64,000 nucleotides of DNA, from NCBI GenBank assembly GCA_020726505.1, contig JAHLEZ010000016.1, positions 992,001-1,056,000 on the forward strand. Reading direction: 5' to 3'. Positions 13,290 to 25,818 of the stretch are shown here, in pieces. The position numbers and the translations under genes were made by a program. A model generated the notes under the pieces. That model was not told the DNA's origin, did no database searches, and saw nothing but the letters and a program-made list of their open reading frames with translations. Each line of letters begins with the position of its first letter. Position 1 is the stretch's first letter. This DNA is from Leptodontidium sp. MPI-SDFR-AT-0119 (taxonomy: Eukaryota > Ascomycota > Leotiomycetes > Helotiales > Leptodontidiaceae).

Positions 13290-13756
13290 CAGTGTAACAA
13301 ATGAGTAGAGTAGAGTAGAGTAGTGAGCGCTACTCTACTCTACTCTACTATAAATATTATACTACTCTAACTCTACTCTACTCTACTCTACTACTCTAGA
13401 GTAGTACTCGAGTAGTAGTCATGGGACTAAAATCTAACCTAAATGAGACTAATACGCGGGAGCTTTCCCTAAAGTAGCTTAATCACGGCTTATCTCGTTT
13501 AAACCTTTAGTATTAACTCTTACTTATATACAGATATTTAATAATTTTTATAACCTAGCGATTTATAAGTAAACCATTTTTATTAATCATTATTACTAGT
13601 AGTTTAGTTTATAATAATAATTTAATATTTATATTAAAATTCAAACGTCCTTTCAAAATAACTCTACTACTCTACTACTCTAATTCTACTCTACTCTACT
13701 CTACTCTACTACTCTAGAGTAGAACTCGAGTAGTAGAGTAGAAATTTGTCACACTG
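13290..13756. mobile_element. hAT-type MITE, 467 bp, with 8-bp target duplication
   Basis: The element begins CAGTGTAACAAAT and ends ATTTGTCACACTG, which are inverted repeats differing at one position. Both sides carry the 8-bp direct repeat GTCGACAA (13282-13289 and 13757-13764). An 8-bp duplication with CAGTG-type ends is diagnostic of the hAT superfamily. There is no coding capacity. Arrays of GAGTA/TACTC pentamers lie under both termini (13304-13400 and 13665-13740), with CTCGAGTAGTAG near each array; the middle is plain AT-rich DNA. It is inserted in Gypsy B. Confidence 0.9.
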
Positions 13757-15347
13757 GTCGACAACCTCTCTTCGCTAGGCCTCTCCCTTTAACTCGCTAA
13801 GTTAAGTCGAAAGTCGTCCTTCCTCTAGTAGAACAGTCCGTCGTAAACGGCGCCAATATGTCGTCCGCTTTTTCTTCTGTCCCCCTAATTATCTCTCTCG
13901 ATGCTAACACCCCTAGAGTTAATACTTCTAATAATATGCTTAGTGTTGATCCGAGCTAAGTAACAAGTTAGTACACGCCAGGGAGTAATATAAAGCCTAT
14001 AAGGGCACACATAAGAGAAACACTATAAGAGAGCCGACTTTGTATTTTAAAAGAGTAACTTATAAAGAGTCGTATAAAGAACTAGTGGTTAAAGCTGTCT
14101 CTTTAATAATAGCGACTTACTACCGACGAGCCTCTACTACGTAAATCCGCCCTTAGATCTATGACTTTCCGAGATAAGGGCACATCCCTTTATCCTTTAA
14201 TCGAGGAAACTCCTGCCCCCGAGTTAGACAGAGGCAAAGGTAAGGCATAAAGTACTCTTAATCTTAGTAGACTACTAAACGACAATAGTAAAAATAACTA
14301 CTAACCTCCTCGCATTTTACGTCGTCTTAGCCCTCCTCGTCGTTACTTCTCCTCCTTTTTTTTAGGATATTACAAGTATTTATAGACTCGCGGATCGAGA
14401 AGATCCCTAACCTTTATAATAAGCTTTTAGACGGCCTTAATTATAACCCACGTTTATAAGAAGTTTAAGTCCTGAACGCTATGTGTTAGTACTATTAATA
14501 CTTCCTCGACGACGATTATAAGAAAAACTAGTTACTTACACAAACAGAAGGAATAACTCGTATATTCTTAAAACCCTCTTTTTTATCCCTGACACTTAAC
14601 GACGATAGAAACATAACAAATAGGTTTAACTTAGTTAATTAAGTAGTTAAATTCTTGACTAACCCCTATAAGTAACAAATAACACGTAACCTGTGACAGC
14701 CAGAATTAGGGACGTTTTCTAGTGGTGTACTTATATACCTAAATACTGCAGTTTGGCGACTGCAGGTCTGCTTTTGCCGTGACATAACCTCTGCTCCGCG
14801 TTAAAGATAAAAGCCATAGGACAAACCTTTTAAGTGTTTTACTACTAGTTTAAGACTCTTACTAGCTAAGGTAACGTAATTAACAAGTTAATCTTTAAAA
14901 TAAACTTATAAGACAAGCTCTTATCCCGCTTACGTAAGTAATTGTTTTATAAGTACTAAAGAGCCAGGACTTTAAAAGAATATATAAAAGCAATTTAAGC
15001 TAAAGACTAAGGATAGATTGTGGAGAGTACTATTTACGCTAGTCGCTTTAGCTCCTTAGCGATAAGTATAAATTTCTACCCCCGACACTAAATCGATATC
15101 TCCTCGGAGACCACGGGAAAGTCACTCCAAGCTTTTACTACCTCTTTGTCGGAATAACGAGTAACAAGCTAATTACTAAGTTAATAAACCTCTACACAAG
15201 CTAACACACCCCGTGCCTAAATATTAACGAATGCCCCTCGACATTTCTTTTAACACCCCCTTAGTCGTGGTTATACCCCCCGTGTAAACGAGGTGGAGGT
15301 AGACGGCGACGACGGTGGTTCTGTGTTTAATAGCCAAGTTATAAATA

Positions 15348-15624
15348 TGTAAGAGTGTGAGTATCACGGTAGGCAAAGCTTGTAGAATTACGGTTTAGAA
15401 AATGTATTTAAAACTAATCTTTAGCCTTCTAAGAAGTCCAAAGGGGAAGCGTATATATAGAGGGGGTGTCCTGTACGAGGCACTAAAGCACCGGCGTACG
15501 AGAATATACGTAATCGTAATACGTCCTATTACTATTTAGACAAATAGAGTTCATTGCACCCCCGTATTAGCATCGGTTCTTAGGCTCCTTAGCTTAGAGA
15601 AAACAAGTGCGCGTATATTTAACA
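15348..15624 (-). repeat. 3' LTR of Gypsy A
   Basis: Starts TGTAAGAGTGTGAG and ends TTAACA on the plus strand. It matches 23406-23682 over the full 277 bp. A TATATATAGAGGGGG segment is shared by both copies and could be part of the promoter. Confidence 0.85.
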
Positions 15625-17758
15625 ATTATTTCCTTTCCCCGTAGTAGCATTCGCGATACTAAAGATCTTAACTAATTATTATGATTTAGTATAAGTGTTT
15701 TAGAAGGTAGCTGCGCGAGAAGCAAGAACTAATTAGGGTACAATACACAATTACATTACTGTTAGTGAGGCTAAGTGCTTATTAGGTAATTAAGAACTAA
15801 TAGTTAGGTACAACTAATTACCGCGATATACGCATTTAAATCACTACGCTAAGACCGCGATATTACACCGCCATTAGTTTGTTAGACGTCGTCCGATAGC
15901 TTTATGTATATTAGCGTAAAACCTATTAGAATTTCGACTTAGTATTTAGGGATAGCTTTATAATTAACAAAAGAAGTTTGTTTTTAGTTAAAGGACCTTA
16001 ATATAGCTGTATTAGATTTCCTACGCTCGTAAAATGCGTAAATATGTGTAAAGAGTTAATTCGACTTTGGCTAGGCGGCGGGGAAGGTACTCCTTAGTAG
16101 CGTGTTTGTAGTTAACTAATAAGTAAATACGGTGTAAATAATACAAATAAGTGTTTAGTGATTACGGCTCCGCGCTCTTACTAGGGACGTGTATATATAG
16201 CGCGTCCTAATTATAATAATAACTCTTTTTTAGCTTCCCTATATCACACAATTACCCCGGTGTCTTTGTCTTTCTTAATAAGTTATTTAATTATCCTCGT
16301 TTATATCATTATTATTATAAACTTTACTCGTCTTACTAAGAATATTACCTCCGACGACCTAGCGAACTAGCCTCGGCGCGGTTCTTATGGTTAGTATTTC
16401 AAAGTAATACTAATCGATCCAATTATCCGCTATATTAACGAGAAAAGTAAGAAGAATTACGATTATTACTTTACTACGAAGAACGCCTATATCTTAATAC
16501 GTACTTACTTTTATAAGCTTTTATTAATAATAACGCGTTTTAACTTAGCGGAGGTAAACTGTATATTAATTATAAGGTAAATAGATTTCGCGTGCCCTTT
16601 ACAAGGATATTCGCATTATAAAAAACCTTGCCTTAGATTTTTAGATTTAGCTTTAAGACAATTAGTAGCTTCCCTTTAATAACTTTACGAATAATATTAA
16701 CCTTTTAGTCCCCGAGGGTATTTAGAACTTTTCCGCTTAGTTCTTAGAGTATAATATAACCGACTCCTTCTCGCGCGTTACCCTTAAGCTTAATAAGAAA
16801 AATCCTAATTAGGTTTCCCTTTTAAAAGGTGCCCCTAAGGTAAGTCTTATTCCCTTAGCGATTCGCCGGCGGTATACTAACGAAATCCTAAGAATTCCGT
16901 AAGTTTTACAAAGGAATAATACGCTTAATTAGTAATATAACTAAGTTCAAGAACGCGTATATTACTACTTCCGCCTCCGAGTCTGACTAGATCTTGCACG
17001 GACTATTAAAGGAACTTGTAGTAAAGATTTAGATATGCCGCGAAGTTATAATAGCTATAGTAAGTTATTTATAACCTCCTTATAGCTAATATATACTAAC
17101 ACTATATTAAGGTGGCATTGCTTTTAATAACACGACTAAAGCCATCCTAAGAGATGTTCTACAGTACTTTACTACTTAATAGCGCTTACGAGTCGGGTTT
17201 AGTTTACTTTAAAGTTTTCAGGGGGTTTTTTAATAATTTTTTTTTATAAAATAAATACCTTATACCTTAAGCACTTTATAATAGCGTTACGCTATTACTT
17301 CGTAGCTAAAATAGAACTTTTCTTTGCCCTTTATATTATTAATTATATATTGTAATATTTATATTCCTTGCGATTTTACTATGTTTCTTACACTATTACC
17401 GAATCTATATTAGAAGCCTTAATAAAACCCTGGAAAACTTTTATAAGAAAATACAGGGAAAGAGTGTCTTTATTTATAGGCGGCGGTGTTTTCTTAGCTT
17501 CCCGACTTTATGTCGAGGTTTACTAGATTTCCCTGTAAGTTACCCGGAGGTTTTGCGCCTCTTTATAACTAACATTTGACTTTTTAACCTATAGTTTTTA
17601 TTATATACGTCTAGGGTTTCCTTAGTATTCTCTAAATTTGAGTATACTAGGAGCTAAGTATTATAATCTTTTAAAAAGTCCTTTTATTTAATTAAGTATT
17701 ACCTAGTTTTACTTCTTTTAATTTACTTATGCGTAAAAATGCTTTCGACTTCTTACTT

Positions 17759-20700
17759 TTATAGGTCGTCTTTATCGCTTAGCTCCGGAAGCTCCCCGAG
17801 GGGGAAACTCCCCGGTTCGTTATTAACTCGCGCTATATATTCTTTTAATAATAAGACATGGAATATTAAATATAGTCTTTTATATAAGCTTAATAACTTT
17901 AAGGTATACGCCGTATTACTTACGTATTTAATAATCTGGAATAAACTAATGTATTTTAATAATAGCTTTCTAGTCTTTAATCGTATATTTTTAGTGTTTA
18001 ATATCACTTATTATTTAATTTAAAAGTGCTTCTCTAAGTATCGAGTATTATAATATACTTCCCGACTCTATTACGCACGACTTTAGGCTTTCGCAAGTTC
18101 AGCCCTTTATTCGTTTAATAACTTTATTCTGTCTCGAGCAGCTAGTATATCTCCTCCCTAAATCTTGTCCTTAGGGTTTTATAGCATTACTAGTTCATAA
18201 CTGTAGTATATATAAAAAAGAGTTGTCTACAAGGACTAATATAAAGAATTATTATATATAAACTCTGCGAATAATAGTTTAATTGCCTAATTTTTTTAGG
18301 ATATTTTATAAAAGACGCGGAGGTACATCTCTAGATTTTGATTCTAACGTTTTATTTAGCCATCGATTTGTAGATAGTAAGCAGAGCTTAGTCTTTACTT
18401 CACATATATATAAAAGTAAAGTGCAAACTAGAATTTACTAGTAAACACTATACCTCTATCGGATATAATGCCCTAGGGTATACTAAAGAGGGAAAATACC
18501 TTCTTAAAAAGTAGTTTCGCAAGTTTAGGAGTATTAATCGTTTATAATATACTAAGTACTAGGCCATATTTAAATATTAATTAATAACTACTAATATATA
18601 ATTAAGATCTAAGTCACTATATAAGTCTTTACAAGGCGGCAACCTTGTAATAAAATTTATTAAAATCTCGGACTAAGGCCACGAAGGCCTTAAGAGACTT
18701 ACTAAAAGTTTATACGGCGCATGTCGTTTCGATTTGATCCTTTAATAAACATTACATTTTTTAAGATATATTCTAATGTCGTCTTTTATTTTCTCCTAAA
18801 AGTAGGTTCTACGAAGGAGCTACGAGGTCTTCGTAACACTATAGTGCCTTATTAACGGGTTATTATAATAAAGTTTTATAATTTCTGTTCTTAATATTAA
18901 ATCATTTAGAATATAGAATCGATTGTCCTATCGAAGAAGCCTCGATGCGTCCAAATTCCACTAATTATCCTATTAAGACTTATATTTGTTTATTATATTT
19001 ACTATATTTCTATAGCTTTTATTATTACGCTAAGCGAGAATAATTAAGTCCCGTAACAGTTCCGTTATTAAAGCTAAAGTAGTTTATCTTCTTATTACTA
19101 CTCTTATTTATAATATTAAGATTAAATATTTATAATTATTAATCCCTACGACAAGCGGCTAGCCTTCGCTCCTTATATATAATAATGTCTTTACAAATAA
19201 AGGTATCACCCTAAGGACGTTGTCTAGAGGACTAGGTTTTATATGCCTAGCTTCTAGAATTCTCTTTTAAGTCGCCTGCACTAGTTTTATTAGTACTAGG
19301 TTCAGCCTTCTATCGGCAAGATCTCTAGTAATAATAAATATATGTCTTATTATTGTTTTATAATCCTCGTCTAAGAATACTTTAATATTAGCTCCTCGAC
19401 TATATAAAGTACTCGTAAAAGCTCCTTTTAGTTTATTCTAAAATATTAGTAGCCAAGTAATATTAATAGGGCCTTTAGATTCCTGATAATTTAGTCTCTT
19501 ACTAAGTCTATCCGCGGAGTTTGCGGCCCCCTTACGATAATAAATTTCAAAGTCATAAGTAACAAGATATATTACCTACTGTACTTATCGACTCTTTAAA
19601 TACTTCGCTGTTATAAAGTAACGGAGGTTATTATAATCCGTAAGTACTTTAATAGTATATAAACTACCCTTAAGGTAATATCTCCACTTCTTAAAACACT
19701 TTATAATAACTAGTAACTTTCTATCGTAAGTAATATAGTTCCGCTCGGCACTAATTATCTTACGGGACTAATACGCCACAAGCTTTTAGTATTACCTAGA
19801 TTCTTTTAACAAAGTATTAACTTACTAAGAGATAACACTAACGATTACAAACCTAAATACATTAGTTTTAAGCCGTATACGCTTCGTAAGGTCAAAGTGT
19901 ATTATAATTAATATACTAGTAAAAGCTATTTTCAAATTAATAAAGCTTTTCCTAGCTATATTAGAGAACATAAAGGGTCCTTTTTTAACTCCGTTCTCTA
20001 TGCCCTAGAGAGCCCTCGTTAAGCCTACGACTATCTTAAAGTACCCTAGTATAAATCTATAATAAAAATTCGCAAAGCCTAAAAAAACCTAAATATTCTT
20101 ATAAGACTTTAATTCTAGCTATTCTTAAATAAAACGGATCCGCTCAAGGTCCGCCTAAATCCCGAAAGGTCTAAATTTAAACCCCAGGAACTCGACCTCA
20201 TTTACCTTAAACTCGTATTTATTAAGTTTAATAAAGAGCTTATACTTATATAGGGGTTTAAAAACGGCCTAAATATACTCACGATATTCCTTCTTATTCT
20301 TAAAATAAATAAGAATATTATTAAGGTAGACTATTACGAAATAGTTAATTAGCCCCGCTAACGCTTCGTTAATATACGCCTAAAACGTAGTTAAAGCGTT
20401 AAATAGCTTAAAAGGCATTACTAAATATTTAAAATATCTATATTTTATATAAAAGGTTATTTTTTATTTGTATCTTTCTTTAATCTTAATACAATAGTAT
20501 ATATCCCTTAAGTCTAACGCTGTAAAGACTACGGCTCCGCTAAGCTAATCTAACGTCTCATCGACTAATAGAAAAGGGTAGCGGTTTTTAATCGTTACCT
20601 TATTTAATTTATAATAATCTATATATAACTATAAGCCTTTATCTTTCTTTAGTATCAATAATATCGGCGCACTTACGAGACTCTTAAATAATCGAATTTA

Positions 20701-23351
20701 CCCCTTTTATAATACTATAATTAAATATTCCCGAAGCGCGGCAAGTTATAGCTTAAAGAGGTTATAAAAGAGGCCGTACAAAGGTGGTGCTTCGATATTA
20801 ATCGCATGTTCGAATTCGACTTGTTCTTCGAGGAGGGTAGTTAGCGGATTATCGTTATATATATTTGCTAAATCTGCGAGTTAGTCTAGTAGCTATATTA
20901 ACTTAAGATCTTTAATCTATAATATTAATACTTACGACGAGTCCCTGCTAGCGGTACACAAACGAATATCCCACGATTGCCTTAAACATTTATAAAATCC
21001 TTATTATCTTAAGTAATCGCATTCGAATTAAAATAAAAACATAATATACGGTATTATTTTAGGGTTAGTATTAAGGGCCTTAATAAACTTATTTGTTGCC
21101 ACGATTTAGATTTTATCCTAAGTCGGGGCGTAAGCCCACTTCTTAAGTTTTTAGTCGTAGTACCCAGTTCCTTTGTATTTTAAGAACTTTATTCTAAGAA
21201 CTAAGTTATACCTTAAATCTTTATAATTATAAAATCTTTCTCGAAAGGTTTTCGAGATCCCACGGTCGTCTTATATACTTATATTAAAGTCATAGGCGTT
21301 AATTATCTAAAAGCGGTACTTATTAAAGGTCACGAACTCTTAGTTATATTTAAATAAAGGGAGAAACCCTAATTTTTTAATATTATACTTATTAAGAAAG
21401 TTATAATCTAAGCCACTATTTATTAAACTATTTAATAACGCTTGCGTATTCGTCTCGAGCTACTCTAGACCTGCCACGATGTATAGGCGTCTTAGAATAT
21501 CCCTTAAGCCTTTAACACTTAAGACTTAGTATTGCCTTTTCTCGTATCCTTATTAGAGTTAGAGGGCTTTTATTCCCCGGAGCGTATAATAGTGTATACC
21601 TTTCGTTTATTTTAGAGGTTTTTTTTTATTATCTTAAAACGTTTCTTAGCTTTAGTGGCTTAAGGATTATCTTACGCCTACTTTACGAACTTAAGACACT
21701 TATAATCCCTAGACTAATAGCTTTCTTATCCACAAGAGTAACAAGTAATATTACTTTTACTACTCTTCCCTTCATTTTTATTACTATACTTTAATTAGAA
21801 AGAGTTCAAGGGAGCTCTATTAATTACACGCTTTTTATTATTATGCCTAAATTACTTTTCGTAATATCTTTTATAATTGCCGCTAATATTATTACTATCT
21901 TACTTACCTTCGTTACTACTATTCCCCGCCTTCGACGGGTGTAAGTTTACTCCTTAGGTCCTCTTAATAAAGGACTTAGTATTACTCGCTAGTTTTTTCT
22001 ATTATTAAAAGGTTTTAGGCGGATTTACGAATATATAAAAGTTAATTTATATAGCCGTTGCGGCGTGCGTAATTACTTCACGAAGGTTAGTAATAATATC
22101 TTTATTAGTTATTTTATTATTATAATCTTTAATTAAAGTAATAAATCGTTAATATATAGCTTATATAGACTCGCCTTATTACTAACGGAATCGCTTAATG
22201 TTTTTCGTTACTTTTATACTCTAAGTCTCCTTAGAAGTATAAAGCCCCTTTAAGAACTTAATAAAGTGGTTTTAAATAAGCGGAATTCCTTCGGGTCTAC
22301 TTATAGTTTACTTCGCATTACCTTAATAAGTTAATAAATCGCCCTTTATATTTGCTACTATAATATATACCCGATTAGTATACGTATTATAGTTATATAA
22401 GCGAGCTTTAAAGATCTCTTCCTAAGTATTCTTTTAATTACGTAGGCTTTTAAAACTCTTCCCCTTATATTTTTTAAGGATTATAATTATAAGGTATTTT
22501 TCACGATTATACTTATCTTTTGCCTAGCTTACGTTATATTTTAGTAAGATGTGTGTATTAGGGTCTAAGTAAATAAGTGGCATCGTACTAAGCCTATAAG
22601 CCACGTTATTTGCCGTAGGCAAAGCGGCGGCTGCCCGGGGGTTAACTAGGGGAAGGGGAAACTTAGGCTTTATAATACCTCGACGTGAGGTCGGGTATTA
22701 TAAACCTAGTATATTAGTCCCTATTACTAGGTTAAAGTTACGCTTTATTAAAGGCATATTATTGTCCTTAATTAGGGACGCTGTTATAAAGTTTAGTATC
22801 GCGTTACGAGTTCGCAAAAGACTTGCTTCGATAGCTCGACGCTTTATTAGTATATTCGTATTAGTAACGGACACGGCCCGAAGGCGGCGAAGCCTAATAG
22901 TACTATTCTTATAATAGGCCAGCCTAGCCTTCGCGCGCGCGTCTTGCGCCTTAGATTTAACTAGTAAACGCATTTGCTCTTCGAGCTCGCGTTGCTTCTA
23001 ATTAATCTATTCTTTAGTAAGAATGCTTATAGCCGTAAGATTAGAATTAGTATTAAGAATTAAAATGATTATATTATTTGTTACGTAATCGGACATGTCT
23101 AGGTCCTCTTTAGTAAAGGCACGACCTTTATCTTTCTCTTCACGAGTAAAGGCAAGTTAGTTATAGGTATAAGATAATTCTTTATTACCTTTACTATAAG
23201 GGCCCAGGGCTATTTCGCCGTTAAATATACCCTTAGTGTTCTTAATAAGAGGGGAATTATTAGATTCTACTATTAAATACAATGTATTACGAGCTACACC
23301 GCCTAAGTGAGTGTTGCCCGAAGGTCTAACGCTGCCGGATATAGTAAACAA
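17759..23351 (-). pseudogene. Gypsy A gag-pol, RIP-destroyed
   Basis: Recognisable pieces occur in gag-pol order on the minus strand. At about 23157-23351 and 22698-22973 there are open gag-like stretches. At about 21700-21743 there is a zinc knuckle reading C-Y-S-C-G-stop-E-S-Y-stop-S-R-D-Y, where the CCHC pattern would need His and Cys in place of the two Tyr: each is one G-to-A change on the coding strand. At about 20310-20330 the reverse-transcriptase active site reads VIVYLNNILIYFKN instead of the YLDD box, so both catalytic Asp are lost. At 17759-18007 there is the C-terminal integrase/chromodomain region, with LKTRKLLLKYISLFQIIKYV and VFHVLLLKEYIARV-type segments. Stops occur throughout. 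The identification as Ty3/Gypsy rests on this domain order. Confidence 0.8.
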
Positions 23352-23405
23352 AGAACCGTTACTTTACTTCTTCGTACTACCTCCCTGTGGGCAAAGAGAT
23401 TAGCT

Positions 23406-23682
23406 TATAAGAGTGTAAGTATTACGGTAAGTAAAGCTTATAAAATTATAGTTTAAAAAATGTATTTAGAACTAATCTTTAGCCTTCTAAAATGTCTAAA
23501 GGGGAAGCGTATATATAGAGGGGGTGTCCCGTGCGGGGCACTAAAGTACCGGCGTGCGAGGACATACGCAGTCGTGATACGTCCTACTACTATTTAAACA
23601 AATAGAGTTTATTGCACCCCCGCATTAGCATTAGTCCTTAGGCTCCTTGGCTCAGAGGAAACAAGTGCGCGTACATATGACA
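23406..23682 (-). repeat. 5' LTR of Gypsy A
   Basis: 277 bp, matching the LTR at 15348. Its first dinucleotide is TA where the other LTR has TG, a RIP-type change at the terminus. It ends ATGACA on the plus strand, followed by the AAATA target duplication. Confidence 0.85.
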
Positions 23683-23795
23683 AAATAGTAATAATAACTT
23701 ACTAGTGGAGGAACCTACTCTACGAGCAAAAGACTTAGCCTAAGCAAAGGCTCCTTCCTAGGTATAATACGAGATATATAACATCTTGACCTTAT

Positions 23796-24380
23796 AACGA
23801 TTGATTCTGCCTAAAGATCTTAAAGGTCTAATGGCTATTAAGTGCGTAAAAACTCATTTTATTAAGCCGTAGAGACCTTTAATTTCTTCTATGTAATCTT
23901 GATCTTATTAAGTACCTTTAAAATAGTTTATTGCCTTATATTTACGTGATATTCGTTCTCTAAGAAGTCGTAGATCTTATCTTAGTATAACTATAGCCTA
24001 TTAAGTTAGTAATATCGTAGAAAGAGGTTAAATAGGCGAACTAACTCTTTATTAAGTAGTAACTTAATAGCCCATTACATCTCCTACGTAATAACCTTAA
24101 TTAGACCTCTAGAAAAGGGCTGTGGAGGGATCTCATAAGATACTTTAACTCTATAATAATAAACAGTCCCTAAAGAGACAAAATAATCTATTATAAGTTA
24201 ACGTAATTAGTCCCTAGTTAATAGAATCTTAGATTCACGTAACGCATACTCAAGACGCGCCACACTAAGTGAAGATAAACGAGGAGCTATACTACTACAA
24301 TAAAAATGGGATCATTTAAAAGTTAACAATTTTAGCTTTAATTTGCGCCATTTACGAAGTTGTTCTAATAATTTTTAATA
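23796..24380 (-). pseudogene. Tc1/mariner-type transposase fragment
   Basis: With the RIP stops ignored, a single minus-strand frame reads through: PRLSSLSVARLEYALRESK (helix-turn-helix region), IPPQPFSRGLIKVIT (linker before the second helix-turn-helix), IYDFLENEYHVNIRQ, and KKLKVSTA, ending LQAESI. This order is that of fungal Tc1-like transposases. The frame stops just before the point where the first catalytic Asp block (VFxDES-type) would follow, because the sequence changes there into Gypsy B. Only the DNA-binding half remains. The outer terminus is not defined; GC-richer sequence begins around 24430. Confidence 0.6.
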
Positions 24381-25818
24381 ATATAAGAGGTAAGGGCGAA
24401 TATTTTGAGTATACGCGACGCGAAGTTGGAGGGGTAAATCGCTCCAAAGGATGCGGCTCGCCAAAAAATCCGGATTCCGGCTAGTTAGTTGTACGGCTGT
24501 AAAAGTCGTTCCACCGCACGAGGGGATAGCGAGGACGATATGACTGCAGCTGAAGTTTACGCCTCTAAGGATGAACTTAGCTACTCTAACTCTTCTCGGG
24601 ACGTTAGGCTAAGAGGGTTATCGATCTTTCTCCCCGATATACCTAGTACTTTCATCGCGCTCTTTAATAGTGATCCAGGCGTGAGTGGTCGTCGAATGGT
24701 CGACAGCGGGGAAGAAGACCAACTGGGTCTTCGTCTGCATTGTGCAAAAGCAGCATGCGCACCCATTGGATGGAGCCATTGGACACTGGTGGTGAAGCTG
24801 AGTACCCCACAGCTGAGACGGTGCATGTGCAGGCATTGTGGCAGAGTAACGGCGGATTCTGAATGGGTGGAGACTCAAGAGGCTTAGAGGCCGAGAAACT
24901 GCCTGGAGCTATCGCCTTTTCCCATAGGGTGGGATAGGATGGGCTGCAGTCGGTGGCCCGGTCTGTTGAAATTAGCATTGGGTTCTGATACATTGACGCC
25001 CGGGCGTCGAATAATAGGCTGACTGAGCCTCAGCACTACAGAGCGTCTACAAGAGGATTGCTGCAATAAGGTTGTTGCGTGGGCACTGATTGACGATATA
25101 TTTCACAACTTCTCTACTCGCTTTGCAAGGTACCCGGCGTTTCTCGGGAAAGCAACTCACTCTCTTTGAGCTGAGAGATATCTGTGTCTGGTTTTTACTA
25201 TGCATACAGCGTTTAAAACTCTGGTAATTCCGGTAGCTTGTTGTGGCCTCCACTAGCAAACGGTCTTGTCCAAGTCGGTGGTAAGCTCATTGGACGCGAG
25301 CGAATCCTCCTCCCAAACCCCCCTTCCAAATACTTGGCAGTCGTATGAGAGGTTGTGATCTGCGGGCATTCGGACTTCTCGATTTGAATCGAGATCGTGC
25401 ATTCATTTTATCATGGCCAATTGGCGATTTTGGAAGCTTCGTACACTGTGGCTTATGACCTCAGCCGTAGCTGAACACCCACCACCGATTTGAAATTCGG
25501 TACAAGCCGCACCACTTGCTGGGTAGGTTTCACTAGTTGTGCTACGAACAATGAAATATTTTTCGTTAATTTGCCAGGACAAGTACCGGTTCCGCGAGTG
25601 TCAATGGGCACACCTATCATTGCCTCGAAACAAAAAGCCACTCTCCTGCTTGTGTCGCAGATGAGTGCACATTTCCTTCACTGTATTTCTGAATATAAAT
25701 TAGTCTTCCCAGCAATCTTGAACGACAAGACTTCCATTCAATCGTAAAACCGAGCCAAGTTCGCCCTGAATTTCTTTCTTCGGGTTAAAAACCGGAATTC
25801 CATCTACATCCCTTCAGC
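24381..25818. other. Intergenic and upstream region of the HD gene
   Basis: Composition returns to gene-like by about 24480. Several overlapping open frames (24489-25259) exist on both strands, but none has a domain and most start at non-ATG codons. The stretch just before 25819 is ordinary leader sequence ending CCCTTCAGC before the ATG. I see no clear TATA box. A small unrecognised gene between 24.5 and 25.3 kb cannot be excluded. Confidence 0.4.

Larger units (their letters stand above)
15348..23682 (-). mobile_element. Gypsy A: full-length Ty3/Gypsy retrotransposon, RIP-inactivated
   Basis: Two 277-bp LTRs (15348-15624 and 23406-23682) bound the element, and AAATA is duplicated on both flanks (15343-15347 and 23683-23687). 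It interrupts Gypsy B, whose sequence resumes after the duplication. The coding direction is minus: gag near the right end, then zinc knuckle, reverse transcriptase and integrase toward 17.76 kb. About 2.1 kb separate the integrase end from the 3' LTR at 15624, which is long for the group. All frames carry stops from C-to-T changes. Confidence 0.9.
10783..23795 (+). mobile_element. Gypsy B: 5'-end fragment of a Ty3/Gypsy element, split by three later insertions
   Basis: The pieces of this element are 10783-11146, 13174-13289, 13757-15347 and 23683-23795. Read in order they are collinear with the reverse complement of the 5' end of Gypsy C (about 50822 down to 48800): 247-bp LTR, leader, then gag region. 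The homology stops at about 23795, against a Tc1-like fragment, so the pol part and 3' LTR are missing. The interruptions are a piggyBac-like element, a hAT MITE and Gypsy A. Substitutions relative to Gypsy C are overwhelmingly C-to-T and G-to-A. The element is dead. Confidence 0.85.

Noticed and set aside
17739..18023. Plus-strand 94-codon open frame
   Set aside because: It is the antisense shadow of the Gypsy A integrase C-terminus on the minus strand.
24489..25259. Five or more overlapping open frames on both strands
   Set aside because: They overlap each other, several begin at non-ATG codons, none shows a domain or a coherent splice pattern.
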